DNA of 64,000 bases from Hyphomicrobiales bacterium (GCA_900469625.1 UBXV01000014.1:241316-305315), one strand, 5' to 3'. Positions 26,832-37,692 are shown, counted from the stretch's first letter. The notes: generated by a model not told the origin, from the sequence alone. Made by a program: numbers and translations.

Positions 26832-27851
26832 TCAAATTCCCCCTGCTTGCATGCGCTGATGTGGCGCTTCGCTCTCCTCGACGACGCGCTGATCGCGCGC
26901 CAGCCAGATCGTCACCGTCAGTTTTCCTTCGTCCGCGCCCTCCGGCGACAGATCGGTCGTCTTTTCGAGCGCGAGTCCGGCCTTTGCCAGCCAGTCGGTC
27001 ATCGCCTGATGCGAGAAGCCAAGCCGGGCATGGGCATGTTCGTCGCGCAGGTGCTCCAGCCCGTGCGGGGCAAAATCGATGATCACCAGCCGGCCGCCCG
27101 GCGCCAGCATGCGCGCTGCCTCGGCAATCGCCGCTTCCGGCTGTTCGAGGAAGTGCAGCACCTGATGGATGGTGACGAGATCGAACACCTGGCCATCGAG
27201 CGGCAGATTGAAGATGTCGCCATGGCGGATCGACGCCTTGGTGATGCCGGCGCGGTCGAGATTGGAGCGGGCAACGGCCAGCATGTCGCGGCTGGCATCG
27301 ATGCCGATACCGCGCTTGTAGAGCCCTTCGAACAGTTGCAGGATGCGGCCGGTGCCGGTGCCGAGATCGAGCAGGCTTTCCACCGGCTCGTCGCCGACCA
27401 TGGAGCGCAGCGCCGTCTCCACGTCGCGCTCGCTGACATGCAGGCGCCGCAGTTCATCCCAGCCGGCAGCGTTGCGGCTGAAATAGGCCTGCGCCTTTTC
27501 CGACCGCGCCTTTTTCAAGGTCACGAGCCGCGAGGCGTCCCGCGACAGGACCGCATCGTCGGAGGTCGCCGAAGCGAGCATGGCTCTCACCAGCGACACG
27601 CGGGCCCCCTCCTGGCGCAGGCGAAAATAGGCCCAGGCGCCCTCCTGATAGCGGTCGACGAGTTCGACCTCGGCGAGCAGCTTCAGGTGCCGCGAAATGC
27701 GGGGCTGCGATTGCCCGAGAATTTCTGTAAGATCGGTGACGGTGAGGTCTCCGGCGGCAAGGAGCGCGAGAAGGCGCATACGGGTCGGTTCGCCCGCAGC
27801 CTTCAGCACATCCACCAGCGCGTCGAGACCAAGCTCTCTCAGTTCCGCCAT
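26832..27851 (-). CDS. sahR: ArsR-type regulator fused to a SAM-methyltransferase domain (SahR-like)
   Basis: The protein has 339 residues. A winged-helix ArsR domain covers about 1-90 ('PTRMRLLALLAAGDLTVTDL' and 'QSQPRISRHLKLLAEVELV'). A class I methyltransferase fold covers about 125-300, with SAM-site motif 'LLDLGTGTGRILQLF'. This fusion beside metF is the pattern described for SahR, a proteobacterial repressor that responds to S-adenosylhomocysteine and controls the methionine cycle. A palindrome just upstream fits its operator. ATG 27851 is chosen for its GGGGA site. Whether the domain still methylates anything is unknown. Confidence 0.85.
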   Translation of the reverse strand: MAELRELGLDALVDVLKAAGEPTRMRLLALLAAGDLTVTDLTEILGQSQPRISRHLKLLAEVELVDRYQEGAWAYFRLRQEGARVSLVRAMLASATSDDAVLSRDASRLVTLKKARSEKAQAYFSRNAAGWDELRRLHVSERDVETALRSMVGDEPVESLLDLGTGTGRILQLFEGLYKRGIGIDASRDMLAVARSNLDRAGITKASIRHGDIFNLPLDGQVFDLVTIHQVLHFLEQPEAAIAEAARMLAPGGRLVIIDFAPHGLEHLRDEHAHARLGFSHQAMTDWLAKAGLALEKTTDLSPEGADEGKLTVTIWLARDQRVVEESEAPHQRMQAGGI

Positions 27852-27866
27852 ACCAATCCCCATCAA

Positions 27867-27888
27867 CACATAAAGATATGTTTATGTG
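27867..27888. promoter_or_regulatory. Palindromic operator upstream of sahR-metF
   Basis: Half-sites CACATAAA (27867-27874) and TTTATGTG (27881-27888) are perfect reverse complements around a 6-base centre GATATG. It ends 15 bp before the sahR ATG. The ATAAAGATAT core resembles the SahR motif as I remember it. Autoregulation of the sahR-metF operon is the simplest reading. Confidence 0.75.
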
Positions 27889-28321
27889 ATTTGAGCGTGC
27901 GGCGCAAGCGGATTTGCGCGCACAGAGCAAACTATGCCGCTCAAGGAACAGCTCTTTCCGCCACCCCGACTGGCAAACGCACCGTGCCGGGCGCCTGGCC
28001 TTGCGGCCACAGCAACTTATGAAGGTGTCGTCGGGCCCCCGTTCCGGTTCCGGCCTTCCGGTGACGTCTGCGCAAGGGGCATGCGCGTCACCTTCCAGGT
28101 TATGCGGCAGAAGCGTTGCTGCGCTCTCATAGCCCCTCGTCCAATCGGCGCGAAAGGAAGGCGTACACCGGCTCATTGTCGGCGATCCGGCAAGCCATCC
28201 CGTCGCACCAGACAGGCCTTGACGCGAAGAATGCGAAACGCCCGGTTGTGAAACGCGGCGCAAGTCACTAGAGGTGCCTCATGCGTCTCATCCCGAAGGC
28301 TCCTGAAACAGGATCGTGCCT
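27889..28321. other. Divergent intergenic region, 433 bp
   Basis: It lies between sahR (minus) and the PRPP synthetase gene (plus). Apart from the operator at its left edge I see no repeat, RNA or supported coding frame. Open frames here are short and unconvincing. Confidence 0.4.
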
Positions 28322-29254
28322 ATGAAGCTGGTGACCGGTAACTCCAATCGCGCCCTTGCCGATGCCATTGCCAGCCACCTGGGCCTTGCCCTGACCGATT
28401 GCACGGTCAAGCGCTTCGCCGACCAGGAAGTCAACGTTCAGCTTCACGAGAATGTCCGCGGCGAGGACGTCTACATTCTCCAGTCGACAAGCGCGCCGGC
28501 CGACGGCAACCTGATGGAGCTGCTGATCCTCACGGATACGCTGCGCCGCTCATCGGCGCGCCGTATCACCGCCGTGATCCCCTATTTCGGCTATGCCCGC
28601 CAGGATCGCCGCGCGACCGGCCGCACGCCGATCTCGGCCAAACTGGTCGCCAACATGATCGCTGGCGCGGGCGTCCACCGCGTCATGACCGTCGATCTGC
28701 ACACCGATCAGATCCAGGGCTTCTTCGATATCCCGACCGACAACCTCTATTCGGCGCCCGTGATGACGCGCGACATCAAACAGCGCTACGATGTGAGCAA
28801 CCTGATGGTCGTTTCGCCTGATGTCGGCGGCGTGGCGCGCGCTCGCGCGATCGCCAAGCGCATCGGCACCGATCTTGCAATCGCCGACAAGCGGCGCCCG
28901 CGCGCGGGCGTATCGGAAGTGATGAACATCATCGGCGATGTGTCGGGGAAAAGCTGCCTGCTCGTCGACGACATCGTCGACAGCGGCGGCACGTTGATCA
29001 ATGCCGCAGAGGCGCTGCTGAAATCGGGGGCCAGAGACGTTTCGGCCTATATCACCCACGGCGTTCTGTCCGAAGGCGCCTGCGAACGCATTGGTGCGAG
29101 CCCCCTCAAGGAATTGGTCGTCACCGACAGCATCGTTGAAACCGAGGCGCAGCGTCAAACCCGCAATATCAGGCGCATCAGTATTGCGCCCCTGATCGGC
29201 GAAGCCCTTTCCCGTACCGCGAGCGAGCAAAGCGTCTCGAGCCTTTTCGACTAG
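28322..29254 (+). CDS. prs: Ribose-phosphate pyrophosphokinase
   Basis: Prs makes PRPP from ribose 5-phosphate and ATP. The protein has 310 residues with both phosphoribosyltransferase-fold halves. The ATP-site block is '[17 protein letters not shown]', the catalytic loop '[10 protein letters not shown]' is present, and the PRPP loop is '[14 protein letters not shown]' (about 218-231). The N-terminus ([20 protein letters not shown]) differs clearly from the main rhizobial Prs as I remember it, so this may be a second copy. ATG 28322 is chosen over an in-frame GTG at 28316. Confidence 0.88.
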   Translation: MKLVTGNSNRALADAIASHLGLALTDCTVKRFADQEVNVQLHENVRGEDVYILQSTSAPADGNLMELLILTDTLRRSSARRITAVIPYFGYARQDRRATGRTPISAKLVANMIAGAGVHRVMTVDLHTDQIQGFFDIPTDNLYSAPVMTRDIKQRYDVSNLMVVSPDVGGVARARAIAKRIGTDLAIADKRRPRAGVSEVMNIIGDVSGKSCLLVDDIVDSGGTLINAAEALLKSGARDVSAYITHGVLSEGACERIGASPLKELVVTDSIVETEAQRQTRNIRRISIAPLIGEALSRTASEQSVSSLFD

Positions 29255-30124
29255 CGCGCTTCATTCCTCATCCGAAACTTTCATCCGCGGAAATTTGGCC
29301 AGGCCCAAGGCGGCTGGCAAAGAGCGAGACGGCAGCCGTAGTCGAGACGGCGGACGGCGGAGATGGCCGAATTTATCGGACCCTTCGGCTTGGCCGAAAC
29401 CGTCCCCGCACAGTATCGGTCGGCGCTCCCGATGGATCCGTATCGCTCAGCGCCATCCCACGTGTGGAACAGCCGTCGCGAGCCAACAGGATGGCTTCCG
29501 TTCAAAGATGAAGCGCTGGAGGCCGAAGACCCGGAAAACGATCAGATGCTGGGCGGGACGCCCGGCCTACGTTCCGACCGCACTTGCCCTTCGATCAGCA
29601 GATCAAGCATCATGTCGAACGTGTCGGTGCGGTGAAGGTGTTCACGAACGGCAGGAAGATACTCCGCCCGACTTCTTATCGCAGCGACAGCCGATCGGAG
29701 GCGGATCAGAACCGGCCTGGAGATTGTTGCCTCACTCCGGAGCCCTTCGCCCCTTTGCCAGAGGTGATCTTCCAATGCGTCAAAGCCGCCCATCAAGGGC
29801 ATCTACCTTGAGACGTTTGTCGAAAGAGCGATCCGTCAGCTGGTGCAGCACGGCATCAAGGTGATGCTCCGACATGCACGCCCTCCCGGTTTTCCGGGCA
29901 ACGGGATTTCTATTTCGAAACTCTGCGCTGGAGATCGGGCTTGACCGCTCCCTCGCACCATCTCGGGTCCGAGGACCCTGCCCATCGCGCGTCAGCTTGA
30001 CGCGCGATGGGCGCGATCGCGTCGGCGTTCGCGTATGTTTCAAGGCCACGCTGCGCCGGAGGCAAGCATGCCGCAGGAAATGGGCACGTCGCGCAGGCCT
30101 CAACCCGCGCGACGTGCCGGAACA
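29255..30124. other. 870-bp region without a recognisable gene
   Basis: Several overlapping open frames up to 189 codons exist, but none has a family signature, a ribosome site or a domain I can recognise. The plus-strand frame around 29774-29880 (IYLETFVERAIRQLVQHG) could be a decayed gene piece. Two compact palindromes stand out: arms CCCATCGCGCGTCA and TGACGCGCGATGGG at 29981-30011 with a 3-base loop, and GGGTCC/GGACCC at 29965-29978. The region looks like debris between prs and ettA. Confidence 0.4.
30083..30118 (-). terminator. Stem-loop after ettA
   Basis: A 12-bp perfect stem, GGCACGTCGCGC (30083-30094) with GCGCGACGTGCC (30107-30118), begins 6 bp beyond the ettA stop codon. It lacks a clear T-run. 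Confidence 0.65.
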
Positions 30125-31774
<1,650 letters not shown>

Positions 31775-31892
31775 AAAGGAAAGCTCCGCATGGGAAGGAA
31801 ATTTGCCCGCTATGTAGGCGAATTAGTGCAAAGGGGCAATCGCCAAAGGCGCTTGCCCCCGCCTATCCCATGCCGGCAGCCCTCGTCCGCCG

Positions 31893-32687
31893 CTATCCGC
31901 GCCCTGCCGCGTCGGCAATGCCCCTGGCGCATTTGAACTCGGTCGGCCCGGCCGCCTGGATCAGCGATGCAAGTCCTGTTTTGCCCGAGACGTCGCCGGT
32001 GAGCCCGATCATCAGCCCGGTGATCACGCTGCGGCCTGCCACCGTCTGGCAGCGCATGCGCACCCGGTCGCCAGCGCCCGCTCCGAAGCTCTGGTCGAAG
32101 GCCTGCTTGATCGACGTCTCGTCGAGTTCGGAACCAATGCGCCCTCGAAAGAGCGTGCCGACGGCGGACCGGTTGAGCTCCTCAAGCATGCGCAATTGCG
32201 CCGTAAAATAGTCGTCGACCGTGCCGCCCTGGCAGGTGCCACTGCGCAGCCATTGGTGGCGGTCGAGGCCCGATTGCACACCCGGCATGGCGACCAGCAG
32301 CCTCGCGGCGGTATCGTCGGCCAGGCCGAGCTTCGGCAGGTCGAGCCAGTTGCCTGTGCGGTCCTGGCTGCGCGTCTCGGCCGCGACCCCGCAATAGCTC
32401 TTGCGCAGAGGCCAGAGCCCGTGCAGCGACAGGTTGGTGGCATCGAACCGGTCCGCCGTCTGGCTCACGCATTCCTTGCGATCCGGCCGCGTCTCGCAGA
32501 AGCCCGGTTGCCAGCTGACCGCCAGCACATAGTCCGTCCGTCCCGCGCCTGTTTGCTCCGCGCCTGTTTGCCCCGCGCTACCTGCCGCCTCCTGCGCCAG
32601 AGCCAGGGCCGACGGTGCAAGCAGCATCGCCAGCGCCACCGCAGCACCTGCCAGTGAACGTGATATCGCATTTCTCCAAGATGCCAT
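31893..32687 (-). CDS. Ribonuclease T2-family protein with altered active site
   Basis: The protein has 264 residues including a signal peptide (cleaved near 'ALAQE'), so it is periplasmic or secreted. The first T2 motif is present as 'LSLHGLWPL', with its histidine. The second motif, normally HEWxKHGTC, reads RHQWLRSGTC: the first His is kept, Glu is replaced by Gln and the last His by Ser. Eight or so cysteines fit disulphides. The fold call is firm; RNase activity is doubtful. ATG 32687 is preferred because it starts directly before the signal peptide. Confidence 0.78.
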   Translation of the reverse strand: MASWRNAISRSLAGAAVALAMLLAPSALALAQEAAGSAGQTGAEQTGAGRTDYVLAVSWQPGFCETRPDRKECVSQTADRFDATNLSLHGLWPLRKSYCGVAAETRSQDRTGNWLDLPKLGLADDTAARLLVAMPGVQSGLDRHQWLRSGTCQGGTVDDYFTAQLRMLEELNRSAVGTLFRGRIGSELDETSIKQAFDQSFGAGAGDRVRMRCQTVAGRSVITGLMIGLTGDVSGKTGLASLIQAAGPTEFKCARGIADAAGRG

Positions 32688-32869
32688 GACACTCTCCCGA
32701 AAAACAAAACGAGAACAAATATCGCTCATAACGGGAAAATTGCAACTGGAAATTACAGGTGCGGGAAATCGCTTGTGACCTCATGCGCAGAGATCACCAA
32801 GCCGCGATTGCCTTTCCCTGCCAAATCGATTTGATATCGCCAAAGCTGACGATTGGTCCGGGAGAAGGC

Positions 32870-33850
32870 ATGTTCGGGCAGGTGAGGACGCATCAAAGCC
32901 CGACCGGCGCTCTTTTGAGCTGGCGCCATTTTCCGGCGACCACCGACACGCGTGGCATTCTGCTCGTCAGCCATGGCCTTGCCGAACATTCCGGCCGCTA
33001 CGCCCGCTTCGCGGAAGTGATGGCCGGCCACGGCTTTCACGTCTATGCCCATGATCACCGCGGGCACGGGGCGACGCGCGCGCCTGATGCGCCGCTTGCG
33101 ATGTTTTCGAACAGCAATGGCCTCGACAAGGTGTTTGCCGACATCAAGGCCATGCGCGCGCTTGCCCTTGAGGCGCATCCGGGCCTGCCGGTCATTCTCT
33201 TCGGCCACTCCATGGGTGGTCTCATCGCACTCAATGCCGCAGAGACCGATCCCGGCCTCTATGACGCGCTCGCCGTATGGAACTCCAACTTCCGTCCTGG
33301 CATCGCCGGCCGCGGCGGCCAGTTGATCCTGAAGATCGAAAAGGCGCTCAAGGGCTCCGATGTGCCGAGCCCGCTGTTGTCGAAGCTCACCTTCGGCGCC
33401 TGGGGCCAGGCGATCAAGGACCGCAAGACCGATTCCGACTGGCTGTCGCGCGACGCGGCGGAAGTGGCGAAGTATATCGCAGACCCCCTCTGTGGTTTCG
33501 ATGCGACGGTATCGCTCTGGCTGGACCTGATGCGGCTTGCCTTTGCCGGCGCCCGCACCGACCGTCTGGCGCGCCTTCCCGCCAATCTGCCTGTCCATCT
33601 CGTCGGCGGCAGCGCCGATCCCTCGACCGAAAACGGCAACGCCGTTCGCTGGCTCGGCAAGCGCATGAAGGCACGCGGCATGACGAACGTGTCGGTAACC
33701 ATCCATGAGGGCATGCGCCACGAGACGCTCAACGAGATCGGCCGCGAAAAGGCGGCAGCGGACTTTGCCGCCTGGTGCCAACAGGCCGTCGCAACCTCCG
33801 TTACCGGCACCCCTGCCGTCGCCGGGGCCGCGGCCGGCCAGAGGCGCTGA
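32870..33850 (+). CDS. Alpha/beta hydrolase, monoacylglycerol-lipase type
   Basis: The protein has 326 residues with a Hydrolase_4 fold. The nucleophile elbow is GHSMGG (Ser114); 'ILLVSHGLAEHSGRYARFA' and 'DHRGHGATR' are the oxyanion and lysophospholipase L2-like motifs. The Asp is probably in 'GGSADPSTE', and the His in 'GMRHETLNE'. It likely hydrolyses mono- or lyso-acylglycerols in the cytoplasm. ATG 32870 has a GGAGAAGG site; the frame upstream to 32759 is not needed. It is followed 12 bp later by a transporter gene. Confidence 0.85.
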   Translation: MFGQVRTHQSPTGALLSWRHFPATTDTRGILLVSHGLAEHSGRYARFAEVMAGHGFHVYAHDHRGHGATRAPDAPLAMFSNSNGLDKVFADIKAMRALALEAHPGLPVILFGHSMGGLIALNAAETDPGLYDALAVWNSNFRPGIAGRGGQLILKIEKALKGSDVPSPLLSKLTFGAWGQAIKDRKTDSDWLSRDAAEVAKYIADPLCGFDATVSLWLDLMRLAFAGARTDRLARLPANLPVHLVGGSADPSTENGNAVRWLGKRMKARGMTNVSVTIHEGMRHETLNEIGREKAAADFAAWCQQAVATSVTGTPAVAGAAAGQRR

Positions 33851-33862
33851 ACCGAAATCACC

Positions 33863-34816
33863 ATGGCAGACATGTCCCTTCCCACGGCCAAGAACGCAAA
33901 CGACCGCATTTCCTTCGGCCTGACGCTGATGGTCCTTTCGGTGCTCCTGTCGCCGCTGATCGACATCTTCGCCAAGCTCGCGATCGCAACCGTTCCCTCG
34001 GCGCAGATCACCGCGGTGCGCTTCATCCTGCAGGTCGTGTTCATCCTGCCCATCGTGCTGGTGCGCGGCAGCCTTTTCGATCTCACCTGGCGCAAGACCG
34101 GGCTGCACGCGTTGCGCGGCGGCCTGCTCGTCATCACCATGCTTTCCTTTATCACCACGCTGAAGGTGATGGAGGTGGCCGACGCCATCGCCATCTTCTT
34201 TGTCGAGCCGATCATCCTCACCATCCTCGGTAGCATCTTCCTGAAGGAAACCATCGGCTGGCGGCGCTACACCGCCTGTGGTGTGGGGTTTTTCGGCGCT
34301 CTGCTCGTCATCCAGCCGAGCATGCAGGAGGTCGGGCTGATCGCGCTGCTGCCGATCGTCGCAGCCTTCGGCCTTGCTGTGTTCCTGCTGGTGACGCGCA
34401 TGGTCGCGCAGAACGAGGACCCCTGGTCGATGCAGTTCCACGCCGGCATCTGGGGCGGGCTTTTCTGTCTCGTTCTACTTTGGCTGGGCGAAGGCAGCGG
34501 GTCCGGCATCTTCGATCCGGTCTGGCCAGAGGGCAACACCTGGTTCTACCTGCTCGGCGTCGGCGTTACCGCCACCATATCGGGCGTGCTCGGGGTCTAT
34601 GCCTATCGCTCGGCTCCGGCCTCGGTGCTGGCGCCGCTGCAGTATCTCGAAATCGTTTCGGCAACGATCTTCGGCTGGCTGGTCTTCGACCACCTGCCCG
34701 ACGCGCTGAAATGGCTGGGCATTGCCATCATCATCGGCTCCGGCCTCTACATCATCTGGCGGGAACGCCGGGTCGACAAGACCGCGAGCATCGCTCCGGT
34801 TTCGCCAGCGATTTGA
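33863..34816 (+). CDS. EamA/DMT-superfamily transporter
   Basis: An inner-membrane protein of 317 residues with ten helices in two EamA repeats. 'ALRGGLLVITMLSFITTLKVM' and 'FFVEPIILTILGSIFLKE' mark the first repeat, and 'APLQYLEIVSATIFGWLVFDHLPD' the second. This subfamily resembles S-adenosylmethionine/riboflavin-type carriers, but the substrate is not determinable. The gene follows the lipase by 12 bp and precedes a ThDP enzyme by 61 bp on the same strand, suggesting one transcript. Confidence 0.83.
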   Translation: MADMSLPTAKNANDRISFGLTLMVLSVLLSPLIDIFAKLAIATVPSAQITAVRFILQVVFILPIVLVRGSLFDLTWRKTGLHALRGGLLVITMLSFITTLKVMEVADAIAIFFVEPIILTILGSIFLKETIGWRRYTACGVGFFGALLVIQPSMQEVGLIALLPIVAAFGLAVFLLVTRMVAQNEDPWSMQFHAGIWGGLFCLVLLWLGEGSGSGIFDPVWPEGNTWFYLLGVGVTATISGVLGVYAYRSAPASVLAPLQYLEIVSATIFGWLVFDHLPDALKWLGIAIIIGSGLYIIWRERRVDKTASIAPVSPAI

Positions 34817-34854
34817 AAACGAGCAATCTGAAAACTGGCGATCTGAAAACAAAA
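34810..34854. repeat. Three tandem 15-bp units
   Basis: Units starting at 34810, 34825 and 34840 share the core TGAAAAC plus a following purine-rich spacer. They cover the end of the transporter gene and the leader of the next gene. A partial echo (ATGAAAACTGG) opens the next coding sequence. It is probably slippage expansion. Confidence 0.6.
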
Positions 34855-34877
34855 GAAAGACTATCGGGAGGAAGAAC

Positions 34878-36524
34878 ATGAAAACTGGAGGTCAGCTGGT
34901 CGTCGACGCACTCGTCGCCAACGGCGTCAAGCGCATCGCCTGCGTACCGGGGGAAAGCTATCTGGCGGTGCTGGATGCGCTCTATGACACCGACATCGAC
35001 GTCGTCGTCTGCCGCCAGGAGGGGGGCGCTGCGATGATGGCCGATGCCTGGGGCCGCCTTTCGGGCGAACCGGGCATCTGCATGGTCACGCGCGGCCCCG
35101 GCGCCACCAACGCATCGGCAGGCCTTCATGTCGCAAGGCAGGATTCGATCCCGATGATCCTCTTCATCGGCCAGGTGCAGAGCGATGCGCGCGAGCGCGA
35201 AGCCTTCCAGGAGATCGAATACCGCCGCGCCTTCACCGAAGTCGCCAAATGGGTTGGCGAGATCGACGATCCCGCCCGCATCCCGGAATTCGTCACCCGT
35301 GCCTTTGCCGTTGCAACGTCGGGCCGGCCGGGCCCTGTCGTGCTGACGCTGCCTGAAGACATGCTGACGCGCAGCGCCGATGCGCCGGCGGCAAAGCCCT
35401 ACCAGCCGGTCGAAGGCCATCCCGGCCCCTCCCAGCTTAAAAAGCTCGGCGCGCTGCTTGCGGACGCAAAGCGCCCGATCGCCATCCTCGGCGGCACCCG
35501 CTGGACGGCCGACAGCGTCGCCGGATTCCAGCGCTTCGCCGAACGCTTCAGCCTGCCGGTCGGCTGCTCCTTCCGCCGCCAGATGCTGTTTGATCACCTG
35601 CATCCGAATTATGCCGGCGACGTCGGCATCGGCATCAACCCCGCGCTGGCCAAGGAGATCAAGGAAGCCGATCTGGTGCTTCTGATCGGTGGGCGTTTCT
35701 CCGAAATGCCTTCGTCCGGCTATACCCTGATGGATAGTCCCTACCCGCGCCAGACGCTGGTGCATGTGCACCCGGATGCCGCCGAACTCGGCCGCGTCTA
35801 CCGTCCGGAACTGCCAATCGCTGCAAGTCCGCGCGATTTCGTCGAAGCGCTCGAAGGGCTTACGCCTGCGGCCGAGCCGGTGTGGTCGGCGCGCACGAGG
35901 GCGATGCACGAAGCCTATCTCAAGTGGTCGACACCGCCTCAGACAGGCCCCGGCGCCGTGCAGATGGGCCCGATCATGAACTGGATCGAAGCCAATACGC
36001 CTGAGGACACCATCTTCACCAACGGCGCCGGCAACTACGCCACCTGGGTCCATCGCTTCCACCGCTTCCGCCGATATGCGACGCAGGCAGCCCCCGCGTC
36101 GGGATCCATGGGCTACGGCCTGCCGGCCGCCGTTGCGGCCAAGCACCTGCACCCGGAGCGCGAAGTCATCTGCTTTGCCGGCGACGGCTGCTTCCTGATG
36201 CATGGCCAGGAGTTCGCGACCGCGGTGCGCTACCGCCTGCCGATCATCACCGTCGTCGTCAACAACGGCATCTACGGCACGATCCGCATGCACCAGGAGC
36301 GAGACTACCCCGGCCGCGTCAGCGCCACGGACCTGACCAATCCTGACTTTGCCGCTCTTGCCCGCGCCTATGGCGGCCACGGCGAGACCGTGGAAAGGAC
36401 CGAAGATTTCGCCGATGCGTTCCTGCGCGCCCGCGCCAGCGGCAAGCCGGCGATCATCGAGATCAAGCTCGACCCGGAAGCGATCACCCCGACGCGCACG
36501 CTGAGTGAAATCAGGGCGGGCTGA
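34878..36524 (+). CDS. Thiamine-diphosphate enzyme, acetolactate-synthase-like
   Basis: The protein has 548 residues with the three ThDP-enzyme domains. The catalytic Glu48 is in 'VVCRQEGGAAMMADAW', and the ThDP/Mg motif is GDG at 435-437 with NN at 462-463. The family covers acetolactate synthase large subunits, benzoylformate decarboxylase and related carboligases. No regulatory small subunit follows, so it is probably a catabolic or orphan decarboxylase rather than IlvB. GGGAGGAAGAAC gives a good ribosome site at ATG 34878; the frame upstream to 34722 overlaps the transporter gene. Confidence 0.84.
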   Translation: MKTGGQLVVDALVANGVKRIACVPGESYLAVLDALYDTDIDVVVCRQEGGAAMMADAWGRLSGEPGICMVTRGPGATNASAGLHVARQDSIPMILFIGQVQSDAREREAFQEIEYRRAFTEVAKWVGEIDDPARIPEFVTRAFAVATSGRPGPVVLTLPEDMLTRSADAPAAKPYQPVEGHPGPSQLKKLGALLADAKRPIAILGGTRWTADSVAGFQRFAERFSLPVGCSFRRQMLFDHLHPNYAGDVGIGINPALAKEIKEADLVLLIGGRFSEMPSSGYTLMDSPYPRQTLVHVHPDAAELGRVYRPELPIAASPRDFVEALEGLTPAAEPVWSARTRAMHEAYLKWSTPPQTGPGAVQMGPIMNWIEANTPEDTIFTNGAGNYATWVHRFHRFRRYATQAAPASGSMGYGLPAAVAAKHLHPEREVICFAGDGCFLMHGQEFATAVRYRLPIITVVVNNGIYGTIRMHQERDYPGRVSATDLTNPDFAALARAYGGHGETVERTEDFADAFLRARASGKPAIIEIKLDPEAITPTRTLSEIRAG

Positions 36525-36577
36525 GCGGGCTCTTTACGCTTGGACGTTTCAATCACGGCGCCGACGCGCCGTGACTT

Positions 36578-36722
36578 GATTCCTGCGACAGGCACAGGAA
36601 TGAGCGAGGGCCAGTCGATGCCGCTGCGCGCACACGCCACGTTTGGGTAAATCAGACACCACGTTTGGAGGTCATGACCGCCGCCGTTGGACGCCCTCAT
36701 TCCTGTGCCTGTCACAGGAATC
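36578..36722. repeat. Inverted pair of 27-bp palindromic repeats
   Basis: One copy with core GATTCCTGCGACAGGCACAG lies at 36578-36604. Its near-identical reverse complement lies at 36696-36722. Each is itself a palindrome (ATTCCTG...CAGGAAT). The same unit ends the larger mosaic elements at 40257, 42214 and 43130. The space between holds no gene. Confidence 0.75.
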
Positions 36723-36794
36723 CATCAGCGCAGCGTCGGCGGCGTGGGGATCGCCTCTTTAGCCAAGCTGACCGAGAAACCGCGAACCGGCGAC

Positions 36795-37151
36795 TTACGC
36801 GTCCTCCAGCCACTCCGTCGCAAATGCGCCGGCCACGTGCAGGTCGGTTGTCTCCAGGCGTCCAGGCCCCAGGTTCTCGAACTTGTGCGGCACGTTCGCC
36901 GGCGCCACGACGATCTGCCCGGCTTCAGCCTCGATCTTGCGATCGCCGACGGTAAAGAGCGCCCGGCCGGTGCGGATGATGAAGGTTTCGGCATAGGGAT
37001 GGCGGTGCAGCTTCGGCCCACCGCCGATCCTGTCGGTGGTGAAGAACATCACCGAGACGTCGGCGCCATAGGCGCCGCCCTGGAATTCGCCCTGCCAGAC
37101 ATCGGGCTCTTCCGCCCACTGCTCGCGCTCGATCAGGTGTATTCCGCTCAT
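36795..37151 (-). CDS. Small cupin-domain protein
   Basis: The protein is a single cupin barrel of 118 residues. Metal-site motif 1 is 'PKLHRHPYAETFIIRTGRA' (two His, one Glu), and motif 2 is 'VAPANVPHKFENLG' (His). Such proteins may be dioxygenases, isomerases or sugar-binding modules; the substrate is unknown. ATG 37151 has a GGAGGAGA ribosome site. It is not clearly in an operon, lying convergent to the ThDP gene. Confidence 0.8.
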   Translation of the reverse strand: MSGIHLIEREQWAEEPDVWQGEFQGGAYGADVSVMFFTTDRIGGGPKLHRHPYAETFIIRTGRALFTVGDRKIEAEAGQIVVAPANVPHKFENLGPGRLETTDLHVAGAFATEWLEDA

Positions 37152-37274
37152 GCCGTCTCCTCCGTCGTTCGCCTGTTTGAACCACGGTTGAGCCGGCATC
37201 AGCTGCGCTGCGAATGACGCAACGCACGCCGAGGGCGCGCGTTGCGCACCCTGCTGTCGCGAAGGACGGCCGGC

Positions 37275-37613
37275 TCAGCCGCGAATATGCTGTGTCTGCT
37301 GGAAGACCGCCGTCGAGCGGGCGCCGGAGCGGCAATAGCCGAGCATCGGGCGCTGGAACTCGTCGAGCGCGTCGACCATCTTTTGAACCGCGTCCGCCGT
37401 CACGCCCATCGGGCCGACAGGGATATGCATGGTCTCGATGCCCAGTTCCTGCGCGCGCGCTGCGATGGAATCGAAGGTCGGCTGGTCCGGCGCCTCGAAA
37501 TCGGGGCGGTGGCAGACGATGGACTTGAAGCCGAGCGCCTTGATCTGGTCGAGGTCCTCGACCGTGATCTGGCCGGAAACCGAGTATTCATCGTTGATCG
37601 GGCGGATGTCCAT
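37275..37613 (-). CDS. Phosphatase-like protein of the DUF442 family
   Basis: A compact 112-residue domain: 'MDIRPINDEYSVSGQITVED' start, 'IVCHRPDFEAPDQP' in the middle and 'GYCRSGARSTAVFQ' near the end. The last has the Cys-x5-Arg phosphatase loop. This is the TIGR01244/DUF442 domain, elsewhere found fused to the beta-lactamase-like persulfide dioxygenase Blh. Here it stands alone. The C-x5-R loop suggests a protein-phosphatase or sulfur-transfer chemistry, not established. Confidence 0.78.
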   Translation of the reverse strand: MDIRPINDEYSVSGQITVEDLDQIKALGFKSIVCHRPDFEAPDQPTFDSIAARAQELGIETMHIPVGPMGVTADAVQKMVDALDEFQRPMLGYCRSGARSTAVFQQTQHIRG

Positions 37614-37692
37614 GGCAGCTTAACCCCTGCAAAAAATCTGAGGCCCTTGATGTAGGCGCGCCGTCTGCCGGCGTCAATTCCAAAGGCTTGCC

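Noticed and set aside
29295-29864. A 189-codon plus-strand frame in the gap between prs and ettA
   Set aside because: No ribosome site and low-complexity Arg/Ser-rich translation with no recognisable domain; overlapping frames on the other strand are equally open.
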